A DNA stretch of 64,000 nt from Sphingobacterium sp. HMA12. Its GTDB lineage: Bacteria > Bacteroidota > Bacteroidia > Sphingobacteriales > Sphingobacteriaceae. Below are positions 34,778-44,080 of the stretch, one piece after another (position 1 is the first letter of the stretch; each line of letters opens with the position of its first letter). The notes under the pieces are model-generated. The model had not been told where the DNA came from and ran no database searches. It saw nothing but the letters and a program-made list of their open reading frames with translations. The position numbers were made by a program, and so were the translations under genes. The DNA is taken from positions 3,063,091 to 3,127,090 of the forward strand of contig NZ_BEYR01000001.1 of NCBI RefSeq assembly GCF_002933815.1, read 5' to 3'.

Positions 34778-37075
34778 ATGAAACTCAAAATTAAAGACGG
34801 CATACTCATGCTTGTCTGTTATTTCCTGCTATTTTCTGCTACTGCTGCAACCATATCTGGTCGCGTGACAGATTCAAAAACAAATCAACCGATCGCCGGA
34901 GCGACGATCTCGCTGCTCCAGCTACGCTCGAGCACCTCTTCTGACCAACAGGGGCGCTATGCCTTCAAATCGCTTCCTTCGAGTGGACGTTATCTTGTCG
35001 AAGTACGTTTTATAGGCTACCAGTCACTGATCAAGACGATAGAGCTAACATCGGCGGATGTGTCAGTTGATTTTGCACTGACTGAAAGTATTATCGAAAC
35101 GAATGAAGTCGTGGTTACAGGTACGCTTGTTACTTCACAAAGCCGCAGAAACAGCACCTCCGTCTCCGTTGTCTCCAAAGACGAACTGCAGGGTGGCGCG
35201 ACAAACCTGATCGACGCACTAGCACGTCAGGTACCCGGCCTAAGCCAGATTACAACGGGACAGGGAATTTCCAAGCCCGTCATCCGCGGTCTCGGCTATA
35301 ACCGTGTTGTCACCGTCAATGATGGTGTAAAACAAATGGGCCAACAATGGGGGGACGAACATGGTATAGAGATTGACCAGAATCAACCCGACCGGGTAGA
35401 GGTCCTGCGGGGAGCAGCTTCGCTGATGTACGGATCAGATGCCATCGGCGGTGTCATCAACATCCTTGAACCCAGCGTTCCAACGGCAGGTGAAATAAAA
35501 GGGGAACTGCTTTCCAGCTTCTCGACCAACAATGGCCTGACCAATAACTCATTGATGCTTACAGGAAATGAAAATGGCTTTGTATGGCGCGGACGCGGAT
35601 CTTATCAAAATGCTCATGCCTACAATACACCGGAAGGACGCTATATCAATAGTGGTTTTAATAATACGAACTTCAGTGGAATGCTGGGTTTAAACAAGCA
35701 ATGGGGATATTCACACCTCAACTTTTCTTACCTCAAAAATAATATCGGTTTTTACGATGCCGACCCCGGAGATCCTTTATACAATAATTCCAAAAGCCGG
35801 ACATTGGATTTCCCAAAACAGGACATCCGTCATTATAAGCTTGCCCTCAACAATAATTTTGTGATCGGTTCGGGAAATTTAAAACTGGATCTGGGTTACC
35901 AAAAAAATCAGCGTCGCGAACTGGAGTCGGCAACTCCTTCCCTATTTTTTGACCTGAATACCTATTCTCTTGATGCCAAATACTACCTGGCGGAACGAAA
36001 CGGCTGGCAACATGTTGTTGGTATCAGCGCCAGTCAGGAACATAGTATCAACAAGGGCACGGAATTTCTGATCCCCGCTTATGACCAGATCGAACTGGGA
36101 GCATTTGGGTACGCCAAGAAAACCTGGGCAGAGAATACCTTCAATATCGGACTGCGCTACGATTACGTCAACAGCAAAGGTAAACAGCTCTTCGTCGAAG
36201 ATGAGGAACAATTTCCGGGATTTAAAAATAGGTTCAGCAATGTTAGTGGTGCCTTGGGATACACGCATAGTTTCAGCGAAGATTTCAACTTCAAAGCCAA
36301 CGCAGGATCAGCTTTCAGAGCACCTAACCCAGCGGAACTTGGTTCCAATGGTGTACACGAAGGTACATCTCGCTATGAAATCGGAAATGAAAACCTGAAA
36401 GCAGAGCGTAGTTTCCAGGCAGATGCAACCCTCGAATTTGGACATAGCATTGTCACGGGTAGTATCGGCATCTACGAGAATTATATTCATAATTTTATTT
36501 ATGCCTCAGCAAAAAAAGGAGATACCAAAACCATCGTTGATGACAATAATAACGAGCAGACCTACGATATCTATCGTTATGGCCAGGTCAATGCCAATCT
36601 CTTTGGTTTCGAAGGGAGTTTAAACCTCCATCCGCTCAATTGGGTTCACCTAGATAACACGTTTACCTATACACATGCACAAAACAGAACCTTTGATCGG
36701 CCATTGGCATTGATCCCTGCAGGTGTTTTACATAACACGCTACGTCTCGAGCCCAAGATCAATGGTCTACATGCATTTTATGTATCGGTAGGTTTAGACA
36801 ATTATTTTAAACAGAATCGCATTGACGAAACTTTTGAAACAGCTGCAGATTCGTATTCATTGATCAACGCCGGAATAGGTACTACCTTACATTTCGGAAA
36901 ACAACAGGTGAAGGTGTATGCCGCTGCATCCAATCTAACCAACAAGCGCTATTATGATGCCCTGAGTAGATTACGCCCGGGAAGGTTATCGCAGGAGGAT
37001 CCTACCTTCGGGGTTTACAATATGGGAAGAAATATTACCTTCGGTATCTATCTCCCACTCAGCATAAAAAAATAA
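34778..37075 (+). CDS. TonB-dependent receptor, likely metal or chelate uptake
   Basis: A 765-residue outer-membrane receptor. Signal peptide ending near FSATAA (about 24), a carboxypeptidase-regulatory-like domain (about 25-105), the plug (about 118-235, with GYNRVVTVNDGVKQMGQQWGD and RVEVLRGAASLMYGSDAIGGV), and the barrel (SNLTNKRYYDALSRLRPGRL near the end). It is the short type typical of metal and metallophore receptors, and unlike the SusC proteins it has no SusD partner. The C-terminus ends in KK instead of the usual Phe. The upstream His/Cys protein and the operator-like repeat support metal-related control. The metal or ligand cannot be read from the sequence. Confidence 0.85.
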   Translation: MKLKIKDGILMLVCYFLLFSATAATISGRVTDSKTNQPIAGATISLLQLRSSTSSDQQGRYAFKSLPSSGRYLVEVRFIGYQSLIKTIELTSADVSVDFALTESIIETNEVVVTGTLVTSQSRRNSTSVSVVSKDELQGGATNLIDALARQVPGLSQITTGQGISKPVIRGLGYNRVVTVNDGVKQMGQQWGDEHGIEIDQNQPDRVEVLRGAASLMYGSDAIGGVINILEPSVPTAGEIKGELLSSFSTNNGLTNNSLMLTGNENGFVWRGRGSYQNAHAYNTPEGRYINSGFNNTNFSGMLGLNKQWGYSHLNFSYLKNNIGFYDADPGDPLYNNSKSRTLDFPKQDIRHYKLALNNNFVIGSGNLKLDLGYQKNQRRELESATPSLFFDLNTYSLDAKYYLAERNGWQHVVGISASQEHSINKGTEFLIPAYDQIELGAFGYAKKTWAENTFNIGLRYDYVNSKGKQLFVEDEEQFPGFKNRFSNVSGALGYTHSFSEDFNFKANAGSAFRAPNPAELGSNGVHEGTSRYEIGNENLKAERSFQADATLEFGHSIVTGSIGIYENYIHNFIYASAKKGDTKTIVDDNNNEQTYDIYRYGQVNANLFGFEGSLNLHPLNWVHLDNTFTYTHAQNRTFDRPLALIPAGVLHNTLRLEPKINGLHAFYVSVGLDNYFKQNRIDETFETAADSYSLINAGIGTTLHFGKQQVKVYAAASNLTNKRYYDALSRLRPGRLSQEDPTFGVYNMGRNITFGIYLPLSIKK

Positions 37076-37079
37076 ACCG

Positions 37080-37127
37080 GCCCATAAAAAAGCAGGGATC
37101 CTTTTGGATCCCTGCTTTTTTATGGGC
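37080..37127. terminator. Long bidirectional terminator between receptor and ferritin genes
   Basis: A perfect 22-bp stem (37080-37101 with 37106-37127) around a TTTT loop, with A and T runs inside the arms. It serves both the plus-strand receptor and the minus-strand ferritin gene. Confidence 0.85.
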
Positions 37128-37184
37128 TATTCCAATCCATTCACATGGTGCAAGAATAGCTATTTGCATTATTTGGGGTCATTA

Positions 37185-37739
37185 TTATTTAGGGTCATCC
37201 GCTGTAGCCTCACGCGCCAAAGGTACATCGTCAGGCATGCTCTCCAAGGACGAATCCAAAGCAAACAGCGATTCGTCCGAAGCCCGGTCACCACCTGCTA
37301 TCTTTAATTTATCAATCAGTTCAAGGGCAAGTTTCTCTTCTTCGATCTGCTCTTTGACAAACCATTGTGCAAAATTCCAGGTGGCCCAGTCTTTCTGTTC
37401 CATAGCCAGATTGACAATGCGATAAATTGCTTCGGTATTGTCCACCTCATGTCTAAATACACGTTGGAAACATTCGGTCAGGGTGCTCGGATCTGATGGT
37501 GGTGCTGCAATCGCCTGAATTTGGGGACGCCCACCGCGTTCGAGGATGTAACCCATAATTTTTGTCATATGATTCCGTTCCTCCTGGGCATGCCGATAGA
37601 GAAAATTGGCAATTCCACCGTAGCCCTGATCATCGGCCCACACCCCCAAAGCTAGATAAATTTGTGCGGCTTCGGCTTCTTTCGTCATCTGACTGATTAA
37701 AATGTCCTGCATTTCCGCTGACAATCGATTCGTTTCCAT
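37185..37739 (-). CDS. ftnA: Ferritin (iron storage)
   Basis: A 184-residue non-haem ferritin. Ferroxidase ligands fit: E21 (TKEAEAAQIY), E54 and H57 (EERNH), E98 (RHEVD) and the EQIEEE stretch near 130. The protein is slightly longer than E. coli FtnA because of an acidic tail (residues about 150-184, SLESMPDDVPLAREATADD) of unknown purpose. It oxidises Fe(II) and stores it as mineral in a 24-mer. The stop region is a small tandem duplication: GACCCTAAATAAT is followed by GACCCCAAATAAT within 16 bases. Convergent with the receptor gene; no iron-box was recognised upstream. Confidence 0.93.
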   Translation of the reverse strand: METNRLSAEMQDILISQMTKEAEAAQIYLALGVWADDQGYGGIANFLYRHAQEERNHMTKIMGYILERGGRPQIQAIAAPPSDPSTLTECFQRVFRHEVDNTEAIYRIVNLAMEQKDWATWNFAQWFVKEQIEEEKLALELIDKLKIAGGDRASDESLFALDSSLESMPDDVPLAREATADDPK

Positions 37740-37916
37740 ATACTAAATTCTTGTTGATTCAAGTATAGAACAATATTTGCCGCAATTTCGTTTGCGAATT
37801 TATCAAAGGCAGTGTCAAGACCTGATCCGCCGAGCCTGAGTTACTACCGAAGACGTTGGTCCAGAAGAACGAATGGAAAGCGGAAAGAATACAAGCCAAG
37901 GGACAGCTGAGCACAA

Positions 37917-37948
37917 AAAAAGGGAAACCTGATCGGGTTTCCCTTTTT
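37917..37948 (-). terminator. Terminator of the TPR protein gene
   Basis: A 13-bp stem: AAAAAGGGAAACC (37917-37929) with GGTTTCCCTTTTT (37936-37948), T run on the minus strand, 19 bases after the stop at 37968. The gap 37740-37916 between ferritin and this site holds nothing else I can name. Confidence 0.8.
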
Positions 37949-37967
37949 ATTTTATCTATCGTGGAGA

Positions 37968-38618
37968 CTATTTCAAATTGTCTCTGTACACTTTAGCTTT
38001 TTTGATTTCTGTTTGAATGTCTTTTTTAGAAGAATCAAAGCTCAATACTTTTTCATAATCCTTGATGGCATTATTATAAGCATCGGTAGCCATAGCTTTA
38101 TTGTAATTCGGTGTACCTGCTGTACCGATCAAGATTCCTAAATCGCGGTTTGCGATCGCTCTATTTTGATAGAATTTTGAGTCAGTAGAGGTGATTGCGA
38201 TCGCTTTTGAATAATCTTCAATGGCTACGCGCAACAACTGTTCTTTGTTTGCAGCAGACACTTTGTTTGCCTGAATGGCAAGTGTGTTGTTTGCTTTCGC
38301 TTTAAAGTAAAGCGCATTTGCATTTTTAGGACTTAAAGCGACAACCTTTCCGAATGTTTCAGCGGATTTTTTATAATCACCATTTTGAAATTGGGAGTAA
38401 CCCAACATATACAAGACATCCGGATCTTTGCCTTCCTCAGGTAAAGCTTTTGTCAAGTATGACTCTGCATTTTTGAAGTCACCGTCCAAAAGAGCTTTTT
38501 GCCCCATTCTCACATTGGCATTGCTGTGCTCAGCTTGTTTTTGTTGTGCATTGGCACCAAGTGCAACCAAAGCAAAAACTCCTGTGAACAAACCTAATTT
38601 AAGTGATTTTAAGTTCAT
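37968..38618 (-). CDS. Exported TPR-repeat protein
   Basis: A 216-residue exported protein with a signal peptide MNLKSLKLGLFTGVFALVAL... ANAQ (cleaved about residue 25). ATG 38618 is chosen over an upstream Met at 38642, which would add a charged extension. The mature part carries TPR-like repeats: ALLDGDFKNAESYLTKALPE, GYSQFQNGDYKKSAETFGKV, LRVAIEDYSKAIAI and AYNNAIKDYEKVLSFD. TPRs scaffold protein contacts, here in the periplasm or outer membrane; the partner is unknown. Upstream is a perfect 14-bp palindrome at 38657..38670. Confidence 0.8.
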   Translation of the reverse strand: MNLKSLKLGLFTGVFALVALGANAQQKQAEHSNANVRMGQKALLDGDFKNAESYLTKALPEEGKDPDVLYMLGYSQFQNGDYKKSAETFGKVVALSPKNANALYFKAKANNTLAIQANKVSAANKEQLLRVAIEDYSKAIAITSTDSKFYQNRAIANRDLGILIGTAGTPNYNKAMATDAYNNAIKDYEKVLSFDSSKKDIQTEIKKAKVYRDNLK

Positions 38619-38656
38619 ATCTAAATAGTTACGTTTTTTCAATATACCTTATTATT

Positions 38657-38670
38657 GATCAATATTGATC
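38657..38670. promoter_or_regulatory. Perfect 14-bp palindrome upstream of the TPR gene
   Basis: GATCAATATTGATC, 39 bases before the TPR start, overlaps a second shorter palindrome (ATTGATCAAT). No clear promoter elements frame it. Confidence 0.25.
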
Positions 38671-38861
38671 GTTTATTACCCTATGAAAAAATAGCCTTAT
38701 TGCTTCGCCTCTCGCAAGAATCTGCCATCGTTTATTCTTTCACATTCCAATATTACAATTATTATGCCTATTTATCCAATAAATGGCAGATAAATTTTAT
38801 TTAACCTGCCTTTTTTTCCTATTCTAGAAAATAGATTTGTAATTTTGCTACCTTTTAGCAA

Positions 38862-38878
38862 TTGGCACTTCCCTTGCA
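38862..38878 (+). promoter_or_regulatory. Sigma-54 (RpoN) promoter of lon
   Basis: TTGGCACTTCCCTTGCA matches the RpoN consensus TTGGCACG-N4-TTGCA at all but one position. The GG (38864-38865) and GC (38876-38877) doublets are exactly 12 bases apart, as at -24 and -12. The start would be near 38889, about 76 bases before the lon ATG. A TAATTTTG -7-like element at 38840-38847 has no convincing -33 and may be incidental. Confidence 0.7.
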
Positions 38879-38964
38879 CTATAGGGGAAACAATATTTGA
38901 AGCTTAAAATTTGAACGTCTACCGACAACATGTCAGCGACTGACAAATACACAAAATAAACACT

Positions 38965-41442
38965 ATGAGCAAATTCGAAACTTTTGATTTCAGTCAGGCT
39001 ATTCCAATCGTTGCGGAAGACACCGAGTTCTTCCCTTTATTGACACAGCAGGATGAAGACGATATGGCTAACGCTGAAATTCCAGAAGCACTATCTATTT
39101 TGCCTTTACGCAATACCGTCTTATTTCCCGGTGTTGTCATACCGATCACTGTAGGAAGGGATAAATCCATCAAATTGGTTAAAGAGGCCTATAAAGGCAG
39201 CAAAACAATCGGTGTGGTCTCCCAGAAGGATATGACAGTAGAGGATCCCGGTTTTGAAGAACTGAATAAAGTGGGTACCGTTGCCCACATTATTAAAGTG
39301 CTTCAGATGCCCGACGGAAACACCACGGTAATCATTCAGGGAAAGCAACGTTTCAACCTGGTGGAAATCATCGAAACCGAACCTTATCTGAAAGCTCGTG
39401 TCGAGAAATTCAATGAGGCGAAACCTAAGATGACCAAACATTTCAAAGCGACAATCTCGACTTTGAAAGAAATGGCATTGCAGATTATTCAGCTTTCACC
39501 AAACCTACCTAGCGAAGCTGGTATAGCAATAAAAAATATTGAAAGCCCCTCTTTTCTGATCAATTTTATTTCGTCTAACATCAATGTCGAAATGGTCAAA
39601 AAACAAGAGTTGCTACAAATCCCAAAAGTTGAAAACCGCGCCAAACTCCTTTTGGAACTGTTGACCACAGAAATCCAGATGCTGGAACTGAAACATCAGA
39701 TCCAGAACAAGGTACGCGTCGACCTGGACAAGCAACAACGGGATTACTTCCTCAACCAACAGCTAAAAACCATCCAGGAGGAGCTTGGCGGAAACACACC
39801 TGACCTTGAGTTGGAGGAACTCAAAAAACGTGGTAAAACAAAAAAATGGGCGCTTGATGTTGAAAAACATTTCAACAAGGAGCTTGAAAAACTATCACGT
39901 ATCAATCCAGCGGCGGCAGATTATTCCGTTCAGTTGAATTATCTGGAGCTCCTGCTTGATCTTCCATGGAATGAAACGACTAAAGATAATTTCGACTTAA
40001 ATAAAGCGCAAAAAGTCCTGGACAAGGATCACTACGGTTTGGAGAAAGTCAAAAAACGTATCATTGAATACCTTGCAGTACTGAAACTAAAAAATGATAT
40101 GAAAGCCCCTATCCTTTGTTTGGTAGGCCCTCCAGGAGTGGGTAAAACCTCTTTGGGAAGATCTATCGCCAAAGCATTGGGACGTAAATATACCCGCATG
40201 GCCCTGGGTGGTGTGCGTGACGAAGCTGAAATCAGAGGTCACCGCAAAACCTATATCGGCGCCATGCCCGGCCGCATCATCCAATCGCTGAAAAAAGCGG
40301 GCGCTGCAAATCCGGTCTTTATCCTGGATGAGATTGATAAAATGAGCGCCGATTTTAAAGGTGATCCTTCTTCGGCCTTGTTAGAGGTATTGGATCCGGA
40401 GCAAAACACACATTTCTACGACCATTATGTGGAAATGGAGTTTGACCTTTCTAAAGTGATGTTTATCGCGACAGCCAATTCGCTAAGCGCTATCCAGCCA
40501 GCTTTATTGGATCGTATGGAGATCATCGAAGTCAATGGATACACCATCGAAGAAAAGATCGAAATAGCGAAAAAACACCTGCTTCCGAAACAACGTGAAA
40601 TGCACGGTATGGCGGCCAAGGATGTTGCCCTAAAAGGTAAGATCATCGAGAAAATCATCGAAGACTATACCCGCGAATCCGGTGTGCGTGGACTGGAAAA
40701 GAAAATTGGTTCGATCGTCCGTGGGATTGCCACGCGTATCGTCATGGAAAAAGATTACAACCCGAGCATCAATGATCAGGATGTCGTGGATATCCTGGGG
40801 GCTCCGATCTTTGATAAAGATATCTACGAGAACAATAATGTCGCTGGTGTCGTAACCGGGCTTGCCTGGACTTCTGTAGGTGGTGATATTTTATTCATCG
40901 AATCCTCTTTAAGTCCCGGAAAAGGCCGTTTGAGCCTTACTGGTAATCTGGGCGACGTCATGAAAGAATCAGCTTCTATTGCCCTAGCCTATTTAAAAGC
41001 ACATGCAGCCGACTTTGGTATTGACTATCGCGTATTCGATCATTGGGACATCCACATCCACGTTCCGGCAGGTGCTATTCCCAAGGATGGTCCATCCGCT
41101 GGAGTAACGATGCTGACGGCGCTGACATCTTTATTTACACAACGTAAGGTAAGAGAGAAACTGGCGATGACAGGTGAAATCACCTTGCGTGGAAAAGTGT
41201 TACCGGTAGGTGGTATCAAAGAAAAAATCCTTGCCGCCAAACGGGCGAACATCAAAGATATCATACTGTGCAGATCCAACGAAAAAGATATCCTTGAAAT
41301 CAAGGAAGATTATATCAAAGATATGCAGTTTCACTACGTGACCGAAATGGCACAGGTAATCAAGCTCGCACTTCTAGAAGAAAAAGTAGATGGTGCCCTA
41401 GATCTATCGCAGGGAATTGAAAACACAAAAAAGGAGGCTTAA
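38965..41442 (+). CDS. lon: ATP-dependent protease Lon
   Basis: An 825-residue cytoplasmic AAA+ protease. Lon N-terminal domain (about 36-240, LSILPLRNTVLFPGVVIPIT), coiled linker, AAA+ ATPase with Walker A GPPGVGKTS (about 387-395) and Walker B FILDEIDKM, and the C-terminal Ser-Lys protease with S711 (KDGPSAG) and K754 (GGIKEK). It degrades misfolded and regulatory proteins. The N-terminal extension (MSKFETFDFSQ...) is a little longer than in enteric Lon. It has its own promoter of the sigma-54 type and its own terminator. Confidence 0.98.
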   Translation: MSKFETFDFSQAIPIVAEDTEFFPLLTQQDEDDMANAEIPEALSILPLRNTVLFPGVVIPITVGRDKSIKLVKEAYKGSKTIGVVSQKDMTVEDPGFEELNKVGTVAHIIKVLQMPDGNTTVIIQGKQRFNLVEIIETEPYLKARVEKFNEAKPKMTKHFKATISTLKEMALQIIQLSPNLPSEAGIAIKNIESPSFLINFISSNINVEMVKKQELLQIPKVENRAKLLLELLTTEIQMLELKHQIQNKVRVDLDKQQRDYFLNQQLKTIQEELGGNTPDLELEELKKRGKTKKWALDVEKHFNKELEKLSRINPAAADYSVQLNYLELLLDLPWNETTKDNFDLNKAQKVLDKDHYGLEKVKKRIIEYLAVLKLKNDMKAPILCLVGPPGVGKTSLGRSIAKALGRKYTRMALGGVRDEAEIRGHRKTYIGAMPGRIIQSLKKAGAANPVFILDEIDKMSADFKGDPSSALLEVLDPEQNTHFYDHYVEMEFDLSKVMFIATANSLSAIQPALLDRMEIIEVNGYTIEEKIEIAKKHLLPKQREMHGMAAKDVALKGKIIEKIIEDYTRESGVRGLEKKIGSIVRGIATRIVMEKDYNPSINDQDVVDILGAPIFDKDIYENNNVAGVVTGLAWTSVGGDILFIESSLSPGKGRLSLTGNLGDVMKESASIALAYLKAHAADFGIDYRVFDHWDIHIHVPAGAIPKDGPSAGVTMLTALTSLFTQRKVREKLAMTGEITLRGKVLPVGGIKEKILAAKRANIKDIILCRSNEKDILEIKEDYIKDMQFHYVTEMAQVIKLALLEEKVDGALDLSQGIENTKKEA

Positions 41443-41477
41443 TTCTTTCTGAAGAGCTATCGACGAATAGATAAAAG

Positions 41478-41513
41478 ACGGGGTATCCAATAAAAATTGG
41501 ACACCCCGTTTTT
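41478..41513 (+). terminator. Terminator of lon
   Basis: ACGGGG-TAT-CCAAT pairs with ATTGG-ACA-CCCCGT (41478-41509, one mismatch), followed by TTTTT. Convergent with the symporter gene ending at 41574. Confidence 0.75.
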
Positions 41514-41573
41514 CTTTTATGCTGTCCGTCTCCTTCGCGGTTGCAGGTCAGCTATTCAATACAGCATACGCTA

Positions 41574-42827
41574 TCAACCAAGTTTCTCCTGTAGCAGTTC
41601 CTCATCCAGGCTATTTTCGTATTTTGAGATCACCAGCGTCGCAGCTGAATTGCCGATCAGATTGGTGATGGCTCTTGCTTCACTCATAAAGCGGTCTACA
41701 CCAAAGACCAATGCTACGGACTCGACAGGCACGTGTCCGACAACTGGGAGCGTTGCCGCCAAAGTCACAAAGCCGCTTCCCGTCACACCCGCTGCTCCTT
41801 TTGAGGTCAGCAACAGCACCAGCAGCAAGGTAATTTCCTGCTCTAGGCTCAAGTGCATATTCAGCGCCTGTGAAATAAATACCGCAGCCATGGTCAGATA
41901 AATACTCGTCCCATCGAGATTAAAGGAATAGCCCGTCGGAATCACCAGTCCCACGACCGATTTGGCACAGCCTGCATCTTCCATTTTTTGCATAATGCCC
42001 GGTAATGCGGATTCCGAAGAGGAGGTACCCAATACAATCAAAATTTCACCTTTGATATACTTCAGAAATTTAAAAATATTAACCTTAACATAGAAGTGTA
42101 ATACCGCCCCGATGACTATCACGATAAAGATAATGCAGGTCAGGTAAAAGCTTAGCATTAACATACCCAGCTTGGTCAGGGCCTGAATACCAAATGCGCC
42201 AATGGTGAACCCCATCGCTCCCATCGCTCCAATAGGCGCCAGGTACATCACCATCTTAATAATGGCAAAAAGTACCTTTAGAAAGGATTGCAGCACATTG
42301 ATCACCGGTTCTGAAGCCTTTTTACCAATCTTGGTCATCCCGATCCCAAAGAGAACCGCAAAAACCAGTACCTGCAACATATTGTCCGACGCGACCGAAG
42401 CAATAACATTCTCCGGGATAATATCCATGATAAAATCCATAAAACTATGCGGTTTCTTGGATTCCGAAATATAGTGTGACACCGAGGATATATCCAGGGT
42501 CGACGGATCGGCGTTCATGCCTGTACCGGGCTGAATCACGTTGACAAAGATCAAACCGATAATCAATGCGATCGTCGTCATGACTTCGAAATAAATAATG
42601 GAGGTCAGCCCGATCTTGCCCACCTTTTTCACATCCTGCATGCCAGCAATTCCGATAACGATCGAACTGAAAATCAGGGGTGCAATCACCATCTTGATCA
42701 GCTTGATAAAGGCATCCCCGAGGGGCTTTAGCTTCACGGCAAAATCCGGGAAAAAGGCACCGCAAAAAATGCCGACCAATATACCGACAATAACCTGAAA
42801 ATAGAGACTTTTAACAATATGCTTCAT
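41574..42827 (-). CDS. Dicarboxylate/amino acid:cation symporter
   Basis: A 417-residue inner-membrane transporter of the glutamate/dicarboxylate (DAACS) family. ATG 42827 is used; the earlier Met at 42848 would overlap the upstream gene. Eight membrane segments and two re-entrant loops are expected. The family signatures are present: the serine-rich GTSSSESALPGIMQKM (hairpin 1 region), PTGYSFNLDGTSIYLTM and SKGAAGVTGSGFVTLAATL. It takes up glutamate, aspartate or C4-dicarboxylates with Na+ or H+. It follows the lipoprotein hydrolase gene by 4 bases, likely co-transcribed. Confidence 0.93.
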   Translation of the reverse strand: MKHIVKSLYFQVIVGILVGIFCGAFFPDFAVKLKPLGDAFIKLIKMVIAPLIFSSIVIGIAGMQDVKKVGKIGLTSIIYFEVMTTIALIIGLIFVNVIQPGTGMNADPSTLDISSVSHYISESKKPHSFMDFIMDIIPENVIASVASDNMLQVLVFAVLFGIGMTKIGKKASEPVINVLQSFLKVLFAIIKMVMYLAPIGAMGAMGFTIGAFGIQALTKLGMLMLSFYLTCIIFIVIVIGAVLHFYVKVNIFKFLKYIKGEILIVLGTSSSESALPGIMQKMEDAGCAKSVVGLVIPTGYSFNLDGTSIYLTMAAVFISQALNMHLSLEQEITLLLVLLLTSKGAAGVTGSGFVTLAATLPVVGHVPVESVALVFGVDRFMSEARAITNLIGNSAATLVISKYENSLDEELLQEKLG

Positions 42828-42831
42828 GGTG

Positions 42832-43887
42832 CTAACGATTAACGGCAATTCCCTCAGCCTTTAACATGGTTTTGAATTTGGGGTTGCGGATATATTTATT
42901 AAAATCATGACTTTTCATTCCGGTAAAATCTGTATACTTCATGATCGGATAATGTTTCACCAGCTCATTGCAGACATCAGCTTTATACCCTAAATCTGTC
43001 GCTTTCAACTTATTGGATAAAAAACCAACAAACTTCTTCAACATCACATCGGTATTATTGATGGTGATGTGGATTTTCTTAACCTGTTTGCTCAAACTAC
43101 AGAATGAATCTGTTCCCGAAGTTAGATCCCGGATCTTAAAGTCATCTAAGCCTATCGCCGGGGCGAGCATAATGCAGGTGATGTCATTGCCATTTTCGGC
43201 AAGCTTTTTTGCCGCATCAACGTCCACATTATGGTTCTCCAATGTACCCTTGGCAAAACTTTCACTAAAGGTTGCGCTGCTCAGGGCACTCAGGACAACC
43301 GATGCGCCACGACTATGGGAGATCAGGATAATCTTTTTATTACTGATGCTATTTAACAGGTTGCGCAGGCCAAATTCACCCGCCATCTGACTGAATGAGG
43401 TCGCAGAAAACCAAACTTTGGCACCTCCAAAGGGATTCGTGGTATGTAAACCATCCCAATAGAATTTTACAACCTCATCTTTATTTGGATTGAGCTTCAA
43501 CAGTTTGCGCATATACTCATAGCTTTCATTAACTTCATCAGACGGCGCATTAAAACCATGTACAAAAATAAACACGCGGTCTTTCGCTTTCACTTTACTC
43601 CCCACAGCCAACATGCGGGTCTTTTCAAAACCTTTCAGCTGGCTTTCGATGCCTTTTTCCGTTGCGATCTTCATCAGCGAGTAGGCATTGATGTCACCGC
43701 TTTTTGGCGGCTCACCATAGGTCTTACGCCAATTATCCGGATAGAAGTTGCCGTTTTGGTCTACAAATGAATTGACAATATTCGGTTTATCGAATGAATT
43801 GGGGTATGGATCCTTGGGTACATTATGGGTTATTCCGCAGGAAACCATTAAAAAAAGAAAAAAAAGATAGAAAAGTTGTCCTCTCAT
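42832..43887 (-). CDS. Alpha/beta-hydrolase fold lipoprotein
   Basis: A 351-residue lipoprotein with the signal ending LMVSC (Cys17). Residues 104-200 carry hydrolase features: VFIFVHGFNAP (oxyanion region) and LISHSRGASVVLS with S192 as the likely nucleophile (SHSRG elbow). A later LAPAIGLDD gives a plausible acid. The serine-hydrolase fold is clear, the substrate is not; related DUF900-type proteins are lipases or esterases. It is 4 bases upstream of the symporter gene, with no functional link that I can see. Confidence 0.75.
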   Translation of the reverse strand: MRGQLFYLFFLFLMVSCGITHNVPKDPYPNSFDKPNIVNSFVDQNGNFYPDNWRKTYGEPPKSGDINAYSLMKIATEKGIESQLKGFEKTRMLAVGSKVKAKDRVFIFVHGFNAPSDEVNESYEYMRKLLKLNPNKDEVVKFYWDGLHTTNPFGGAKVWFSATSFSQMAGEFGLRNLLNSISNKKIILISHSRGASVVLSALSSATFSESFAKGTLENHNVDVDAAKKLAENGNDITCIMLAPAIGLDDFKIRDLTSGTDSFCSLSKQVKKIHITINNTDVMLKKFVGFLSNKLKATDLGYKADVCNELVKHYPIMKYTDFTGMKSHDFNKYIRNPKFKTMLKAEGIAVNR

Positions 43888-44036
43888 GGAGCTATTTTTT
43901 TAAGCTGTTAAAAACCATCATTTTATTAGGGCAAAGATTGATCGAATCTTAAATGTCTATATTGGCAAAATACAGCGCACACTTTGCGAAGTGAGCAGCA
44001 CCATTTTAATCAATCCGTTCTACGAATATATAAAAA

Positions 44037-44060
44037 AAGGGATGCATAAATGCATCCCTT
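44037..44060 (-). terminator. Terminator of purF
   Basis: AAGGGATGCAT (44037-44047) pairs with ATGCATCCCTT (44050-44060), with seven T on the minus strand, 20 bases after the purF stop. Confidence 0.75.
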
Positions 44061-44080
44061 CTTCTGATATTTTTTAGCCG

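Noticed and set aside
37080..37127. Long inverted repeat as an insertion-sequence end
   Set aside because: There is no transposase and the loop and T runs fit a bidirectional terminator between convergent genes.
43400..43440. TTGGCACC stretch as a second sigma-54 site
   Set aside because: It is inside a coding region and lacks the TTGC block at the right distance.
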